Counted from the first letter of the stretch, positions 1 to 13,449 are shown. The stretch: 47,500 nucleotides of DNA from Glandiceps talaboti (GCF_964340395.1 NC_135562.1:18496485-18543984), one strand, 5' to 3'. Numbers and translations are program-made. The notes: generated from the sequence alone by a model not told the origin.

Positions 1-786
1 TTATGATGTAGAGCTTGGGTGTTCACTCGAAGACGTCTTGAAGATGTCGAACAAATAATTAAAATGATCTTAAAGTGTACATGAATGGATCATAATGTCG
101 TTATAGCTTGTAATGTTCATTTTAACCTGAGAACAATTGAAAACGGGTTCACAATTCAAGACATTACGCGCATTAGCCAGAAAAGTCACAAAAAATAGTT
201 GCTTCTCTCGAAACCTCTCAAACAAGGGTAAGATCGGGATTCCAGAAGATAGCTAACTTTCCCTTCTTATCAAAGACATAATGTAATGCTCACAATGCTT
301 ACCCATATGTTACCAAATCCATATTAGCAGTATACATGGTTTGTCACCAGAAGTGTCGTCATTGGATCTAGCTTCACTCTATCAAAGTGAAAGAGTGAGT
401 CTGTCTACTTCGGGCTAATACTGGATTGTTCAGTTAGTTTCTTATTCCTTTCCGGTTGTAAACTTTGATGTGTTTGGTAGAGTGGGTGATATATAGTCGT
501 TTTATCTATACAGCATAAAAGTCATTTCTGGTCTGAAATTTCACTTTCTGATGTGTAGTCATTTTAGATTGTTCAGTGTGGACAGTTTGCAAACGATAAA
601 TTAATAAGAACTGACATACGATAAATAAAATAACAAATAAAATCCTGTTCTTTCTTTCTTTTGTATGGCTTGTTTTACAACAAAGTGCTCTTTACACCGA
701 AATATTGAGTGGTGAAACCGAATAGGTTATCTCAATATGCATTGGTTAGTTTCACTGTAATAGGCCAGTTTCAGTTCAACAATATA
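1..786. other. No gene recognised
   Basis: AT-rich sequence with no long ORF, no splice-bounded coding block and no recognisable repeat on either strand. It ends where the first long (TA)n tract begins. Confidence 0.6.
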
Positions 787-820
787 TTATTGGTCAGGGT
801 CAAAATAGAGACAAACTATA

Positions 821-942
<122 letters not shown>

Positions 943-1087
943 TGATTTCAATTCATGAAAGACTCTTCCAGAACCTGAAAAGATTTTCTGGAGGAGTGGC
1001 AGTCTCTCTCTCTCTTTTATTCTTCTTTTGCCAGATAGAGTGCTCAATCACCTTGGAGAGCTATCATACATAAATAATTTATGTATA

Positions 1088-1829
<742 letters not shown>

Positions 1830-2460
1830 CCACTGGACCGATTGCCATGATATTTGGTGGGTATATTACCTTCGGTGTCTCATTGGCAAATTGTTCAAAT
1901 CAAAATAATCTTACTACCGATGTGTGGGTTGAATAAAAAATTTGAATTTTGGTCAAAAACATAAACTCCAAAACTACTGGTCACATTGTTCTTAAATTTC
2001 TTAGGGGTGATTAGCTAAAGAATAGTTCAGGACATTATGATTCCATCAGTGATATGCAAATTAACTCTAAAAATGTGTCTTTATGGTCAAAATCTGTAAT
2101 TCCAAATCTACATAGAAGATTTAGGTCAAATTTGGTAGGAACGTTCTTAGGAGTTTTTATATTAAGAAATAGTCATAACATGATGATCCCATCAGTGATA
2201 TACCAATGAAGTCTAAAAATGTGTCTTTTTGGTCAAAAATCTATAATTCCCAAAACTACTGAGTAGATTGAGCTGAAACTTAATGGGGATACATCTGGGG
2301 ATGTGCAGATGAAGGTGCATTCCCAACATGATGATCCCATAGGTGGTATGAAAATTAGGTCTTAAAATCTCAATTTTGCTCAAATCTTATATCTTGAGAA
2401 CTACACGGGGAATGTGGCTGAAACTTGGTGGGTTTGTTTCTGGATGCGTTATTCTGCAGT
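1830..2460. repeat. Tandem array of about 146-148 bp monomers (family 1)
   Basis: Degenerate monomers recur with shared phrases such as ATGATGATCCCAT, AAAATGTGTCTTT and AACTACT. The phrase ATCAGTGATAT at 2045 recurs at 2191 (146 bp), and ATGATGATCCC at 2180 recurs at 2328 (148 bp). The left edge of the 2.7-kb triplicated unit falls inside this array, so a monomer also starts each later unit. It resembles the tandem cores of Helitron-related non-autonomous elements in marine invertebrates, but that classification is inference. Confidence 0.75.
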
Positions 2461-2782
2461 AATTGATGCAACCATATTGACAAAACTGGTCGTGGCAACC
2501 ATGATCACACCCTTAGCAACAGTGAAATGATGCTTATTACAAAGACACCAACAGGAATGGTGGGTAAGTGAATACAGATTTAAAAGATGTGTGCAAATAT
2601 CCCGAATGGTGGTTTATATTACAAAGATGAAAACTGGAAGGGTTGGCACGTGACTAAAGATTCCAAGACATGTATGAAAATATGCCTGGGAACAATACCG
2701 CGCTTTTAGAAACAGTCAAATGATGAAGTATATTGTAGAGATAATAACAGACATAAATAGGAAGTCGAATTAACATTCGACC

Positions 2783-2930
2783 AGATTTAAACTGAATGCC
2801 TTCCGTAAGGCCTAAGGGTATAGTCTTGCAATTTCATGATTCATGCAAGACATCTAGCTCTATATCTGTGATTCAAGTCCCAATGAAAGTTAGTTGTCAA
2901 AAATGTTGTTGAAATGCCCGCCACGCCTCC
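2783..2930 (+). repeat. SINE-like dispersed element in unit 1
   Basis: It starts CCAGATTTAAACTGAATGCC and holds a small palindrome GCCTT-CCGT-AAGGC, then GATTCAAGTCCC, which resembles a tRNA-type B box. The whole stretch is found again in reverse orientation at 29840-29993, so it is a mobile repeat. The upstream A-box match is poor, so tRNA derivation is only a suggestion. Confidence 0.6.
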
Positions 2931-3059
2931 TATTCCATTTTCACTCCACAATAGTCTCATTTTTATCACATGAAACATTTTTATCACAGTTTCGTTAAAG
3001 GTCATTCTTCACTTTTTTGTAAATACTTCATAACACTGACTCTAGGCCTTTTATAGTGT

Positions 3060-4395
3060 CCCGCAATTCAAGTTATTAATTCACCAAATGAAATCATTCG
3101 CAATTCATTCAGAGTTGTTAGTTTTGTTCCAGTCGTACCTAACGTGAAGAAAGCAAAGAGGTGTAGTCGAAGGACTCAACTCTGACTGGCTTCCTGTTGT
3201 CTCTTTAATTCTCCAGGGGTCAATACCAGGGCCACTTCTTTTTCCTTTCTATATCAATGACATGTACAGCCATGCCTACCATTCTAATGTTACTTTGTTT
3301 AGCGATAATTCTAAGTGGAACAAACTAATTAACAGCACTGTAGATTGTGAGGACCTGTATTAATTCTTTGCCTGAGTGGAGTAAATATTGGAACCACAAC
3401 TTTCATTCATCAGAGTGTTGCAACAATCAGGAGACGCCGACAATAGTTAATCCGTTACAACTAGAACATAAATGGTGTCATCCTAGGAGGTGTAAATTCA
3501 ATTAAAGACCTGAGAATTAACATTTCATCCACTTTGGCATGGAACGATCATATCAATAAAATCGTTAGTAGTGTAAATGGTAAACTAGGTATTAATAAGC
3601 GCACATTAGTTTATAATTCTTCTCTGGTAATGTAATTGGATATCTTTTTAAAGTACACTGTGCCTCTGTAACGTTTTGTCCTAGTTTGTACTTTTTTTGT
3701 TTATTTTTCTGTGTACGTAATCTTGCAACAGGTTCCATCGGGAGAACAGTGTTAAGCACTGGAATGCCAATGGTGTCTGTATATGAAAGATTAATAAACA
3801 AAAAATAAAAAAATAAAAATAAAGAATGTCAATAAGACCTTATTTACACACTGTTTCAATTAGGAGTGGCATTGAGTATTGCAGTTGTCTTAATGGCTGG
3901 ATACAGAAAAAGGCAACTAAGTTCATTTTACGTTATCCCAAGTTGAAATATAAGGATATGCTTTCCAACTTAAAATTTTGCCTTTAGCGTATAAATGAGA
4001 ATTAACAGACTTGACATTTCCTTTACACACATTTAAACCCAGTCATTTCGACATCGAACTAAACGACCTGATACATTTCAATTCAGTTGAACTTGTTTGC
4101 CCTTCCTAGCACAAGATTTTACACTGATAGTCTTAAAGAGACCATATGCATGAAACTCGGCGTTTTAATCTATAAAACAACTTACTGTATCTTTCTACTT
4201 GATAATACAATGTGAAAGAACGTTCATTGAGTCCATGTTTGTAACGCAATAAATTACAAAACATTGAAAAGATGTTTGTTGTACGTAATATAACAAGCAG
4301 AGGAAAATTTATGTAATGTGAAATCATGAAATGCCTATCCAGAACCAAAGGTTTATGAAAATACATTTTTCCTTGAGCGGCGTTCCTCTTAAAAT
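3060..4395 (+). pseudogene. Decayed non-LTR retrotransposon (LINE) reverse transcriptase relic
   Basis: Plus-strand conceptual translation gives broken RT fragments in the correct order. At about 3205-3330 it reads LQGSIPGPLLFPFYINDM and then FSDN. In functional LINE RTs these are the PQGS..GPLLF.IYINDL block and the catalytic F/YADD, so the second catalytic Asp is lost. At about 3525-3598 WNDHINKIVSSVNGKLG matches the thumb-side block. At about 3880-3985 KATKFILRYPKLKYKDML matches the C-terminal region. Stops and frame shifts separate them. An AT-rich insertion (about 3599-3820), ending in AATAAACAAAAAATAAA and resembling an L2/CR1-type 3' end, splits the ORF. Not functional. Confidence 0.8.
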
Positions 4396-4570
4396 ACCTT
4401 ACTTAATAAAACAAAAACGCGGACGTGGAGATGAAACACTAACAGTTGTCAGTTTGAAACTTTCTAATTTCATTCAAAAATACGTATAGAGTGAGTGGTC
4501 AAATTGTTATTTGAAGTTACTTACTTCGATTTTTATTAAAGTTTGTTCAAGGGATTGCAAATATACACTA

Positions 4571-4795
4571 CTACCAGGTATCAAGTATCTCACTCACTTT
4601 CTTTCTCACGCCAGCAGTTCGAATAGACATAGCTATGTCACACTGATCACCCCCATCAATGTGCTCTCTAAGCCAATTTGACTCGACACTGATCGGATGA
4701 TACACTACGGTTTGTAAATCAACAAAATGTGGCGTTACCATATCCTTACTATCAGACGACCCACATAAAACACAGAATTTTATCGTAAAGACCAA
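4571..4795 (-). other. Unexplained 74-codon ORF, unit 1
   Basis: The translation contains FCVLCGSS (a CxxC pair), NWLREHIDGGDQCD and RTAGVRKK. It looks more protein-like than its neighbours and is not part of the plus-strand LINE. A good splice donor (AAA|GTGAGT) follows RTAGVRKK, so it could be one exon of a minus-strand gene. No convincing acceptor is seen upstream, and the frame is closed by TGA eight codons before the Val-Phe-Thr start of the conserved stretch. I do not recognise the family. Confidence 0.2.
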
Positions 4796-5480
4796 GAAAA
4801 AAATTGTCTTTCATATGAGGAGACACGTGTAAGATTTAGACAACAATATTTTCCTCTTCCCGCGGAAGGTAAAGATCTGTTATTTGAACTTTTAGTATGT
4901 TGAATTGCAAATTAACTTGTCAACGTAGCATACGTCATCTCATGTTATTGATATATGATATGGTAGTGTTAAATTGACCAAAGAAGAATTTGAAGAAGGG
5001 GGCATACTTACGTCATATTCCCAACATGATGATCCCATAGGTGGTATGAAAATTAGGTCTTAAAATCTCAATTTTGCTCAAATCTTATATCTTGAGAACT
5101 ACACGGGGAATGTGGCTGAAACTTGGTGGGTTTGTTTCTGGATGCGTTATTCTGCAGTAATTGATGCAACCATATTGACAAAACTGGTCGTGGCAACCAT
5201 GATCACACCCTTAGCAACAGTGAAATGATGCTTATTACAAAGACACCAACAGGAATGGTGGGTAAGTGAATACAGATTTAAAAGATGTGTGCAAATATCC
5301 CGAATGGTGGTTTATATTACAAAGATGAAAACTGGAAGGGTTGGCACGTGACTAAAGATTCCAAGACATGTATGAAAATATGCCTGGGAACAATACCGCG
5401 CTTTTAGAAACAGTCAAATGATGAAGTATATTGTAGAGATAATAACAGACATAAATAGGAAGTCGAATTAACATTCGACC

Positions 5481-5628
5481 AGATTTAAACTGAATGCCTT
5501 CCGTAAGGCCTAAGGGTATAGTCTTGCAATTTCATGATTCATGCAAGACATCTAGCTCTATATCTGTGATTCAAGTCCCAATGAAAGTTAGTTGTCAAAA
5601 ATGTTGTTGAAATGCCCGCCACGCCTCC
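5481..5628 (+). repeat. SINE-like dispersed element in unit 2
   Basis: Same segment as at 2783-2930, carried by the tandem duplication and not an independent insertion. Confidence 0.6.
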
Positions 5629-5757
5629 TATTCCATTTTCACTCCACAATAGTCTCATTTTTATCACATGAAACATTTTTATCACAGTTTCGTTAAAGGT
5701 CATTCTTCACTTTTTTGTAAATACTTCATAACACTGACTCTAGGCCTTTTATAGTGT

Positions 5758-7093
5758 CCCGCAATTCAAGTTATTAATTCACCAAATGAAATCATTCGCA
5801 ATTCATTCAGAGTTGTTAGTTTTGTTCCAGTCGTACCTAACGTGAAGAAAGCAAAGAGGTGTAGTCGAAGGACTCAACTCTGACTGGCTTCCTGTTGTCT
5901 CTTTAATTCTCCAGGGGTCAATACCAGGGCCACTTCTTTTTCCTTTCTATATCAATGACATGTACAGCCATGCCTACCATTCTAATGTTACTTTGTTTAG
6001 CGATAATTCTAAGTGGAACAAACTAATTAACAGCACTGTAGATTGTGAGGACCTGTATTAATTCTTTGCCTGAGTGGAGTAAATATTGGAACCACAACTT
6101 TCATTCATCAGAGTGTTGCAACAATCAGGAGACGCCGACAATAGTTAATCCGTTACAACTAGAACATAAATGGTGTCATCCTAGGAGGTGTAAATTCAAT
6201 TAAAGACCTGAGAATTAACATTTCATCCACTTTGGCATGGAACGATCATATCAATAAAATCGTTAGTAGTGTAAATGGTAAACTAGGTATTAATAAGCGC
6301 ACATTAGTTTATAATTCTTCTCTGGTAATGTAATTGGATATCTTTTTAAAGTACACTGTGCCTCTGTAACGTTTTGTCCTAGTTTGTACTTTTTTTGTTT
6401 ATTTTTCTGTGTACGTAATCTTGCAACAGGTTCCATCGGGAGAACAGTGTTAAGCACTGGAATGCCAATGGTGTCTGTATATGAAAGATTAATAAACAAA
6501 AAATAAAAAAATAAAAATAAAGAATGTCAATAAGACCTTATTTACACACTGTTTCAATTAGGAGTGGCATTGAGTATTGCAGTTGTCTTAATGGCTGGAT
6601 ACAGAAAAAGGCAACTAAGTTCATTTTACGTTATCCCAAGTTGAAATATAAGGATATGCTTTCCAACTTAAAATTTTGCCTTTAGCGTATAAATGAGAAT
6701 TAACAGACTTGACATTTCCTTTACACACATTTAAACCCAGTCATTTCGACATCGAACTAAACGACCTGATACATTTCAATTCAGTTGAACTTGTTTGCCC
6801 TTCCTAGCACAAGATTTTACACTGATAGTCTTAAAGAGACCATATGCATGAAACTCGGCGTTTTAATCTATAAAACAACTTACTGTATCTTTCTACTTGA
6901 TAATACAATGTGAAAGAACGTTCATTGAGTCCATGTTTGTAACGCAATAAATTACAAAACATTGAAAAGATGTTTGTTGTACGTAATATAACAAGCAGAG
7001 GAAAATTTATGTAATGTGAAATCATGAAATGCCTATCCAGAACCAAAGGTTTATGAAAATACATTTTTCCTTGAGCGGCGTTCCTCTTAAAAT
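5758..7093 (+). pseudogene. LINE RT relic, unit 2
   Basis: Identical copy of the relic at 3060-4395, including the degenerate FSDN in place of the catalytic ADD motif and the nested 3'-end insertion. Confidence 0.8.
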
Positions 7094-7268
7094 ACCTTAC
7101 TTAATAAAACAAAAACGCGGACGTGGAGATGAAACACTAACAGTTGTCAGTTTGAAACTTTCTAATTTCATTCAAAAATACGTATAGAGTGAGTGGTCAA
7201 ATTGTTATTTGAAGTTACTTACTTCGATTTTTATTAAAGTTTGTTCAAGGGATTGCAAATATACACTA

Positions 7269-7493
7269 CTACCAGGTATCAAGTATCTCACTCACTTTCT
7301 TTCTCACGCCAGCAGTTCGAATAGACATAGCTATGTCACACTGATCACCCCCATCAATGTGCTCTCTAAGCCAATTTGACTCGACACTGATCGGATGATA
7401 CACTACGGTTTGTAAATCAACAAAATGTGGCGTTACCATATCCTTACTATCAGACGACCCACATAAAACACAGAATTTTATCGTAAAGACCAA
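7269..7493 (-). other. Unexplained 74-codon ORF, unit 2
   Basis: Identical copy of the ORF at 4571-4795. Confidence 0.2.
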
Positions 7494-8178
7494 GAAAAAA
7501 ATTGTCTTTCATATGAGGAGACACGTGTAAGATTTAGACAACAATATTTTCCTCTTCCCGCGGAAGGTAAAGATCTGTTATTTGAACTTTTAGTATGTTG
7601 AATTGCAAATTAACTTGTCAACGTAGCATACGTCATCTCATGTTATTGATATATGATATGGTAGTGTTAAATTGACCAAAGAAGAATTTGAAGAAGGGGG
7701 CATACTTACGTCATATTCCCAACATGATGATCCCATAGGTGGTATGAAAATTAGGTCTTAAAATCTCAATTTTGCTCAAATCTTATATCTTGAGAACTAC
7801 ACGGGGAATGTGGCTGAAACTTGGTGGGTTTGTTTCTGGATGCGTTATTCTGCAGTAATTGATGCAACCATATTGACAAAACTGGTCGTGGCAACCATGA
7901 TCACACCCTTAGCAACAGTGAAATGATGCTTATTACAAAGACACCAACAGGAATGGTGGGTAAGTGAATACAGATTTAAAAGATGTGTGCAAATATCCCG
8001 AATGGTGGTTTATATTACAAAGATGAAAACTGGAAGGGTTGGCACGTGACTAAAGATTCCAAGACATGTATGAAAATATGCCTGGGAACAATACCGCGCT
8101 TTTAGAAACAGTCAAATGATGAAGTATATTGTAGAGATAATAACAGACATAAATAGGAAGTCGAATTAACATTCGACC

Positions 8179-8326
8179 AGATTTAAACTGAATGCCTTCC
8201 GTAAGGCCTAAGGGTATAGTCTTGCAATTTCATGATTCATGCAAGACATCTAGCTCTATATCTGTGATTCAAGTCCCAATGAAAGTTAGTTGTCAAAAAT
8301 GTTGTTGAAATGCCCGCCACGCCTCC
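8179..8326 (+). repeat. SINE-like dispersed element in unit 3
   Basis: Same segment as at 2783-2930, carried by the tandem duplication. Confidence 0.6.
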
Positions 8327-8455
8327 TATTCCATTTTCACTCCACAATAGTCTCATTTTTATCACATGAAACATTTTTATCACAGTTTCGTTAAAGGTCA
8401 TTCTTCACTTTTTTGTAAATACTTCATAACACTGACTCTAGGCCTTTTATAGTGT

Positions 8456-9791
8456 CCCGCAATTCAAGTTATTAATTCACCAAATGAAATCATTCGCAAT
8501 TCATTCAGAGTTGTTAGTTTTGTTCCAGTCGTACCTAACGTGAAGAAAGCAAAGAGGTGTAGTCGAAGGACTCAACTCTGACTGGCTTCCTGTTGTCTCT
8601 TTAATTCTCCAGGGGTCAATACCAGGGCCACTTCTTTTTCCTTTCTATATCAATGACATGTACAGCCATGCCTACCATTCTAATGTTACTTTGTTTAGCG
8701 ATAATTCTAAGTGGAACAAACTAATTAACAGCACTGTAGATTGTGAGGACCTGTATTAATTCTTTGCCTGAGTGGAGTAAATATTGGAACCACAACTTTC
8801 ATTCATCAGAGTGTTGCAACAATCAGGAGACGCCGACAATAGTTAATCCGTTACAACTAGAACATAAATGGTGTCATCCTAGGAGGTGTAAATTCAATTA
8901 AAGACCTGAGAATTAACATTTCATCCACTTTGGCATGGAACGATCATATCAATAAAATCGTTAGTAGTGTAAATGGTAAACTAGGTATTAATAAGCGCAC
9001 ATTAGTTTATAATTCTTCTCTGGTAATGTAATTGGATATCTTTTTAAAGTACACTGTGCCTCTGTAACGTTTTGTCCTAGTTTGTACTTTTTTTGTTTAT
9101 TTTTCTGTGTACGTAATCTTGCAACAGGTTCCATCGGGAGAACAGTGTTAAGCACTGGAATGCCAATGGTGTCTGTATATGAAAGATTAATAAACAAAAA
9201 ATAAAAAAATAAAAATAAAGAATGTCAATAAGACCTTATTTACACACTGTTTCAATTAGGAGTGGCATTGAGTATTGCAGTTGTCTTAATGGCTGGATAC
9301 AGAAAAAGGCAACTAAGTTCATTTTACGTTATCCCAAGTTGAAATATAAGGATATGCTTTCCAACTTAAAATTTTGCCTTTAGCGTATAAATGAGAATTA
9401 ACAGACTTGACATTTCCTTTACACACATTTAAACCCAGTCATTTCGACATCGAACTAAACGACCTGATACATTTCAATTCAGTTGAACTTGTTTGCCCTT
9501 CCTAGCACAAGATTTTACACTGATAGTCTTAAAGAGACCATATGCATGAAACTCGGCGTTTTAATCTATAAAACAACTTACTGTATCTTTCTACTTGATA
9601 ATACAATGTGAAAGAACGTTCATTGAGTCCATGTTTGTAACGCAATAAATTACAAAACATTGAAAAGATGTTTGTTGTACGTAATATAACAAGCAGAGGA
9701 AAATTTATGTAATGTGAAATCATGAAATGCCTATCCAGAACCAAAGGTTTATGAAAATACATTTTTCCTTGAGCGGCGTTCCTCTTAAAAT
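8456..9791 (+). pseudogene. LINE RT relic, unit 3
   Basis: Identical copy of the relic at 3060-4395 with the same stops and insertion. All the decay therefore predates the triplication. Confidence 0.8.
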
Positions 9792-9966
9792 ACCTTACTT
9801 AATAAAACAAAAACGCGGACGTGGAGATGAAACACTAACAGTTGTCAGTTTGAAACTTTCTAATTTCATTCAAAAATACGTATAGAGTGAGTGGTCAAAT
9901 TGTTATTTGAAGTTACTTACTTCGATTTTTATTAAAGTTTGTTCAAGGGATTGCAAATATACACTA

Positions 9967-10191
9967 CTACCAGGTATCAAGTATCTCACTCACTTTCTTT
10001 CTCACGCCAGCAGTTCGAATAGACATAGCTATGTCACACTGATCACCCCCATCAATGTGCTCTCTAAGCCAATTTGACTCGACACTGATCGGATGATACA
10101 CTACGGTTTGTAAATCAACAAAATGTGGCGTTACCATATCCTTACTATCAGACGACCCACATAAAACACAGAATTTTATCGTAAAGACCAA
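9967..10191 (-). other. Unexplained 74-codon ORF, unit 3
   Basis: Identical copy of the ORF at 4571-4795. About 215 bp upstream on the minus strand, at 10407, a strong donor (GAC|GTAAGTATG) lies at the outer edge of the array, which hints that a minus-strand transcript could once have entered the units. Confidence 0.2.
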
Positions 10192-10410
10192 GAAAAAAAT
10201 TGTCTTTCATATGAGGAGACACGTGTAAGATTTAGACAACAATATTTTCCTCTTCCCGCGGAAGGTAAAGATCTGTTATTTGAACTTTTAGTATGTTGAA
10301 TTGCAAATTAACTTGTCAACGTAGCATACGTCATCTCATGTTATTGATATATGATATGGTAGTGTTAAATTGACCAAAGAAGAATTTGAAGAAGGGGGCA
10401 TACTTACGTC

Positions 10411-11580
10411 TTCACTGAGCGATTCGTGCTGCCAACAGATTCCAATAAAACAGGGTAAGTAGTACTTCAATAGCACGTTACAAACTTAACAAGTACATGG
10501 CTGAAGTAAAGTTTGGTCAATTATCCAGAAACGTGGCTTAATTAGGTTAAAACAAGTTAGAAATAGTCCAAAAGTGATCAACAACAGCCGTTAATTATCA
10601 ACGAGTACAGAGAATGCACTCGACACGCTTCAACCGTTTCAAACACCCGTCTAACACCAGGGTGCTGTAAACTGATAGTAATAAGGCGTATACAGTTGGA
10701 TGACTAACATATTCATCGAAACTAGCATATTATATTCATATTCAAACATATGTGACTTTACATTGCGGCTTCCAGAAGGTGACAGATTGCCAGTCAAATG
10801 GACTTTTAAAATAACTATACAAGCAGTTTTGAATGAAGTGTATGACACAAACAAAAGAACTCCCCCGTAATACAAAGAAGATCGAAAGTTCAATAGAGCG
10901 TTTCGAATGTGTCGGAAGTTTATTAGATCGAGTATTGTTGAATGAGATAAGTCTTACATCTTAGCGACCGATTGACGAAAACAATCAGTTTGACTCTAGA
11001 CCCCTCAACCTATTGAATCTTAGAGTGGGCATATAGATTTTAAACATAAGCATTTTCATTTTTTTAATGAATCTTTTTTAATTAACAAAATAATTTTACT
11101 ATGTTTTTTTCTACTTGAACAAAAGTGAACATATCCATGTCTGTAACTTAATAATTTAAAAAAAAAATAAAAAGAGGTGTGTAAAGTTTGTTAGTGTGTG
11201 TAAGGAAACGGTAACCAAATTGAATAAAACATCCAATCACTACGTCACGTCCTGTGCATACGTCTGGTGCTTCCCCATGTATTAGTAATAGTATATAATT
11301 ACTTGTAATCAGTTTGTTTACAACTCACTTCCTGTACGTACAATAACAATGTTTTTCCCCACATTTTCATTTCATTTTGTTTTCGCAGTTTACTGAGTTA
11401 CAAATACGGACTTGGTCAATGCTGTTTTACACTGTTTCTCAAGTAGAAAAAAGCAGTAAAATCGTTTTTGTTGATTAAAAAGCCAAAAAAACTTATATAT
11501 GGAGAATATATTGTTCATGGTTCCAAAAACCAATAGGATAGTACAGTATAGTTACTTTGGATCGATAAATTGGAAACGAA
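10411..11580. other. No gene recognised
   Basis: Unique sequence right of the triplication. No coding block, tRNA or conserved motif is visible on either strand. An 80-codon minus-strand ORF (10651-10893) has no domain or splice support. Confidence 0.55.
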
Positions 11581-11582
11581 TG

Positions 11583-11619
11583 CGACGTTTCGATCCGTCT
11601 AATACGGACCTTGATCACG
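11583..11619 (-). ncRNA. Degenerate hammerhead-like motif, possible Penelope-like element remnant
   Basis: On the minus strand the order is GATCAAGG, a hairpin TCCGT-ATTAG-ACGGA, then TCGAAACGTC. Hammerhead ribozymes, including the minimal ones carried by Penelope-like retroelements, have CUGAUGA, stem II, CGAAAC, then GUC. The CUGAUGA box here reads GTGATCA, with two changes at core positions, so it is probably inactive. No Penelope coding sequence was found next to it. Confidence 0.4.
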
Positions 11620-13440
11620 TAATCATTTAATTATTTATCGTTGATGTCTCTCTCTGGGCTGGTGGAATAATACTCATCTATATGGCCACTTTATGTATGT
11701 TCCTCTAACCGTTGTAACTTTAGCTCCAGACTTCGAAACCACTTAATAAACTTTCATTCGACATAGACAAACACTGGTCGTTCACGAGTTGGTGGCCCAA
11801 AGTTGTAGAAATCACGAGGTCATCTCCTCCAAGGTCATCCAACTCTGTAACTACTGCCAGATGTATTGATACAGTGATACGGCCCATTTTAAAAGTTTAT
11901 TACGTAGACGAACGTTTAGCAAAGACAATTGGGACATGAACAACCAATAGAAGCGCAAATGCAAATATCAAAATGACAAACAGGTTCACGCTTTTCTATG
12001 TTCTGATTCAACCCATTCGAATATGGTGATGGTGGTGGGAGGGGGGGGGGGAAATAAAAAATATGGCCCTAGGTTTAGGAATTTCTTAGATGACAAGCAA
12101 TTCAATGACGGGTACCCCATAGGATGGATGGGGAGCCGGCACCTCGAAATAACCTTTACAAGTGTATGTAGTTATCAGACATTCTTTTGTTGAATTAATT
12201 GCTGCTGAAAATTGTCATATTTGACCATTTCACCAGAACTTAAATATAACTAAAGGTCAACGCAATTCATGAAAAGTGTCGATTTTCCTAGTAAAGTGTT
12301 ACTCTGAAGTGACTTGTATATACATACCACGGATTTGGAATATAATACACCAGTCGAGTTCTATGTTTCGGTTCCTCTAAGTTCAAAAGAAGTTTTCGGT
12401 GACTCATCCTAACACCGAGTTCAAAGTTCATAGTAAACCTTCGTCTTTAGCAGTGCTACTTACCCTTTCAAATTAAGGGGGACAGACGTACCGAGAAAAC
12501 TGAAAGCGTAGGTAATGAACAAAATACATTGTTTATTAATAGGTACAGGATATAAGAAATCCCCCTCCTAAGTCACAGGACTATTGTCAAATTTGAATGA
12601 GGCTGGAGTCAGAATTTACGACGGAGGGAGGGAGGGGGGGCATAAAGGTCACCGATGTCAAATTATGACTAATTACAGACAACTGAGGGTTCACTGTGAC
12701 CTCGTGTCACGTCAAAACTTTGCGAATATTAGAGAGTTGTAGTCTGTCACACTAAGGATGTGCTACAAGAAGCATTTAGAGGTCAGATGCATTAGACGGA
12801 AGTCTTCGATCTCTCAAACGTACACATTTTTATATTTGTGTTATGGCAGTGATTTACCATTCATTTCATTGGGTCTGTGCCTTTTAAGACGACTGTATGG
12901 GTTGCAGTGTCATGATGTCAATAACCCTTGACCTAACTTTGACCCCATATTAACTCACATTACCTTGGAAAAGCTAAGTGAAATGTTAGCATAAGGTGGA
13001 ATGTTCTTGGAGGGGGAAATAAGGACATTGTCGCAGAAAATCTCCCCAAAATATCCCCTAGAAATAATAAAAGGCATATTGTGATTCAATGTCTTGTTTT
13101 CATAGAAAATCGACAACCGAATTCATTTCCGAAGAGTTACACAGTATTCAGCGGCCATATTGGACATAATTATTATTATGACTTCTTTTTTTAAAAACAA
13201 ATTACTGTACACCGTGATTGATTTTAACTGAGAATGTGTTGGAATTATCTTTGATACAATATCAGCAACAGATCCGAAACTACAAACCATGTCAGTTATC
13301 GAGAAGTATGAAAGACAAGGTGTGGCCAACATTAATGTTTTGACTATGGATTCCTTTTTGCAGCATTAAACAAAAACAATACAATTTACTGTACAATGTA
13401 AGATTTGATATGTATACCTCTAAGCAATATTAGTCCTAAT
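11620..13440. other. No gene; G-rich runs
   Basis: No supported ORF or RNA gene. Poly-G/GGGA runs occur at about 12038-12052 and 12624-12640. The rest is unremarkable AT-rich sequence. Confidence 0.55.
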
Positions 13441-13449
13441 TATTTTTCT

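Larger units (their letters stand above)
2319..5016. repeat. 2,698-bp tandem unit, copy 1 of 3
   Basis: First of three direct copies. The unit opens with ATTCCCAACATGATGATCCC and ends with CATACTTACGTC. By eye the copies match at every position compared, including three ORFs that repeat exactly every 2,698 bp (for example at 3592, 6290 and 8988). Content in order: family-1 satellite monomer, SINE-like segment, decayed LINE reverse transcriptase with a nested LINE 3' end, and a minus-strand 74-codon ORF. Perfect identity of mostly non-coding sequence means either very recent amplification or an assembly artefact. Confidence 0.97.
5017..7714. repeat. 2,698-bp tandem unit, copy 2 of 3
   Basis: Direct repeat of copy 1 offset by exactly 2,698 bp. 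The junction with copy 1 reads ACGTC-AT-ATTCCC, with two extra bases (AT) that the outer edges of the array lack. Confidence 0.97.
7715..10410. repeat. 2,698-bp tandem unit, copy 3 of 3
   Basis: Last copy. It ends at ACGTC (10410) and then passes into unique sequence, which fixes the right edge of the array. Confidence 0.97.

Noticed and set aside
2860-2882. Functional tRNA gene around the B-box-like GATTCAAGTCCC
   Set aside because: No acceptor stem or cloverleaf could be drawn and the A box is poor; treated as a SINE-like repeat.
3592-4366. 69- and 77-codon minus-strand ORFs in each tandem unit as genes
   Set aside because: They lie antisense to the LINE relic and its AT-rich tail and have low-complexity composition.
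2319-10410. CRISPR-like or bacterial-type repeat array
   Set aside because: Unit length is 2.7 kb and contents are eukaryotic retroelements; no short repeat-spacer structure or cas genes occur anywhere.
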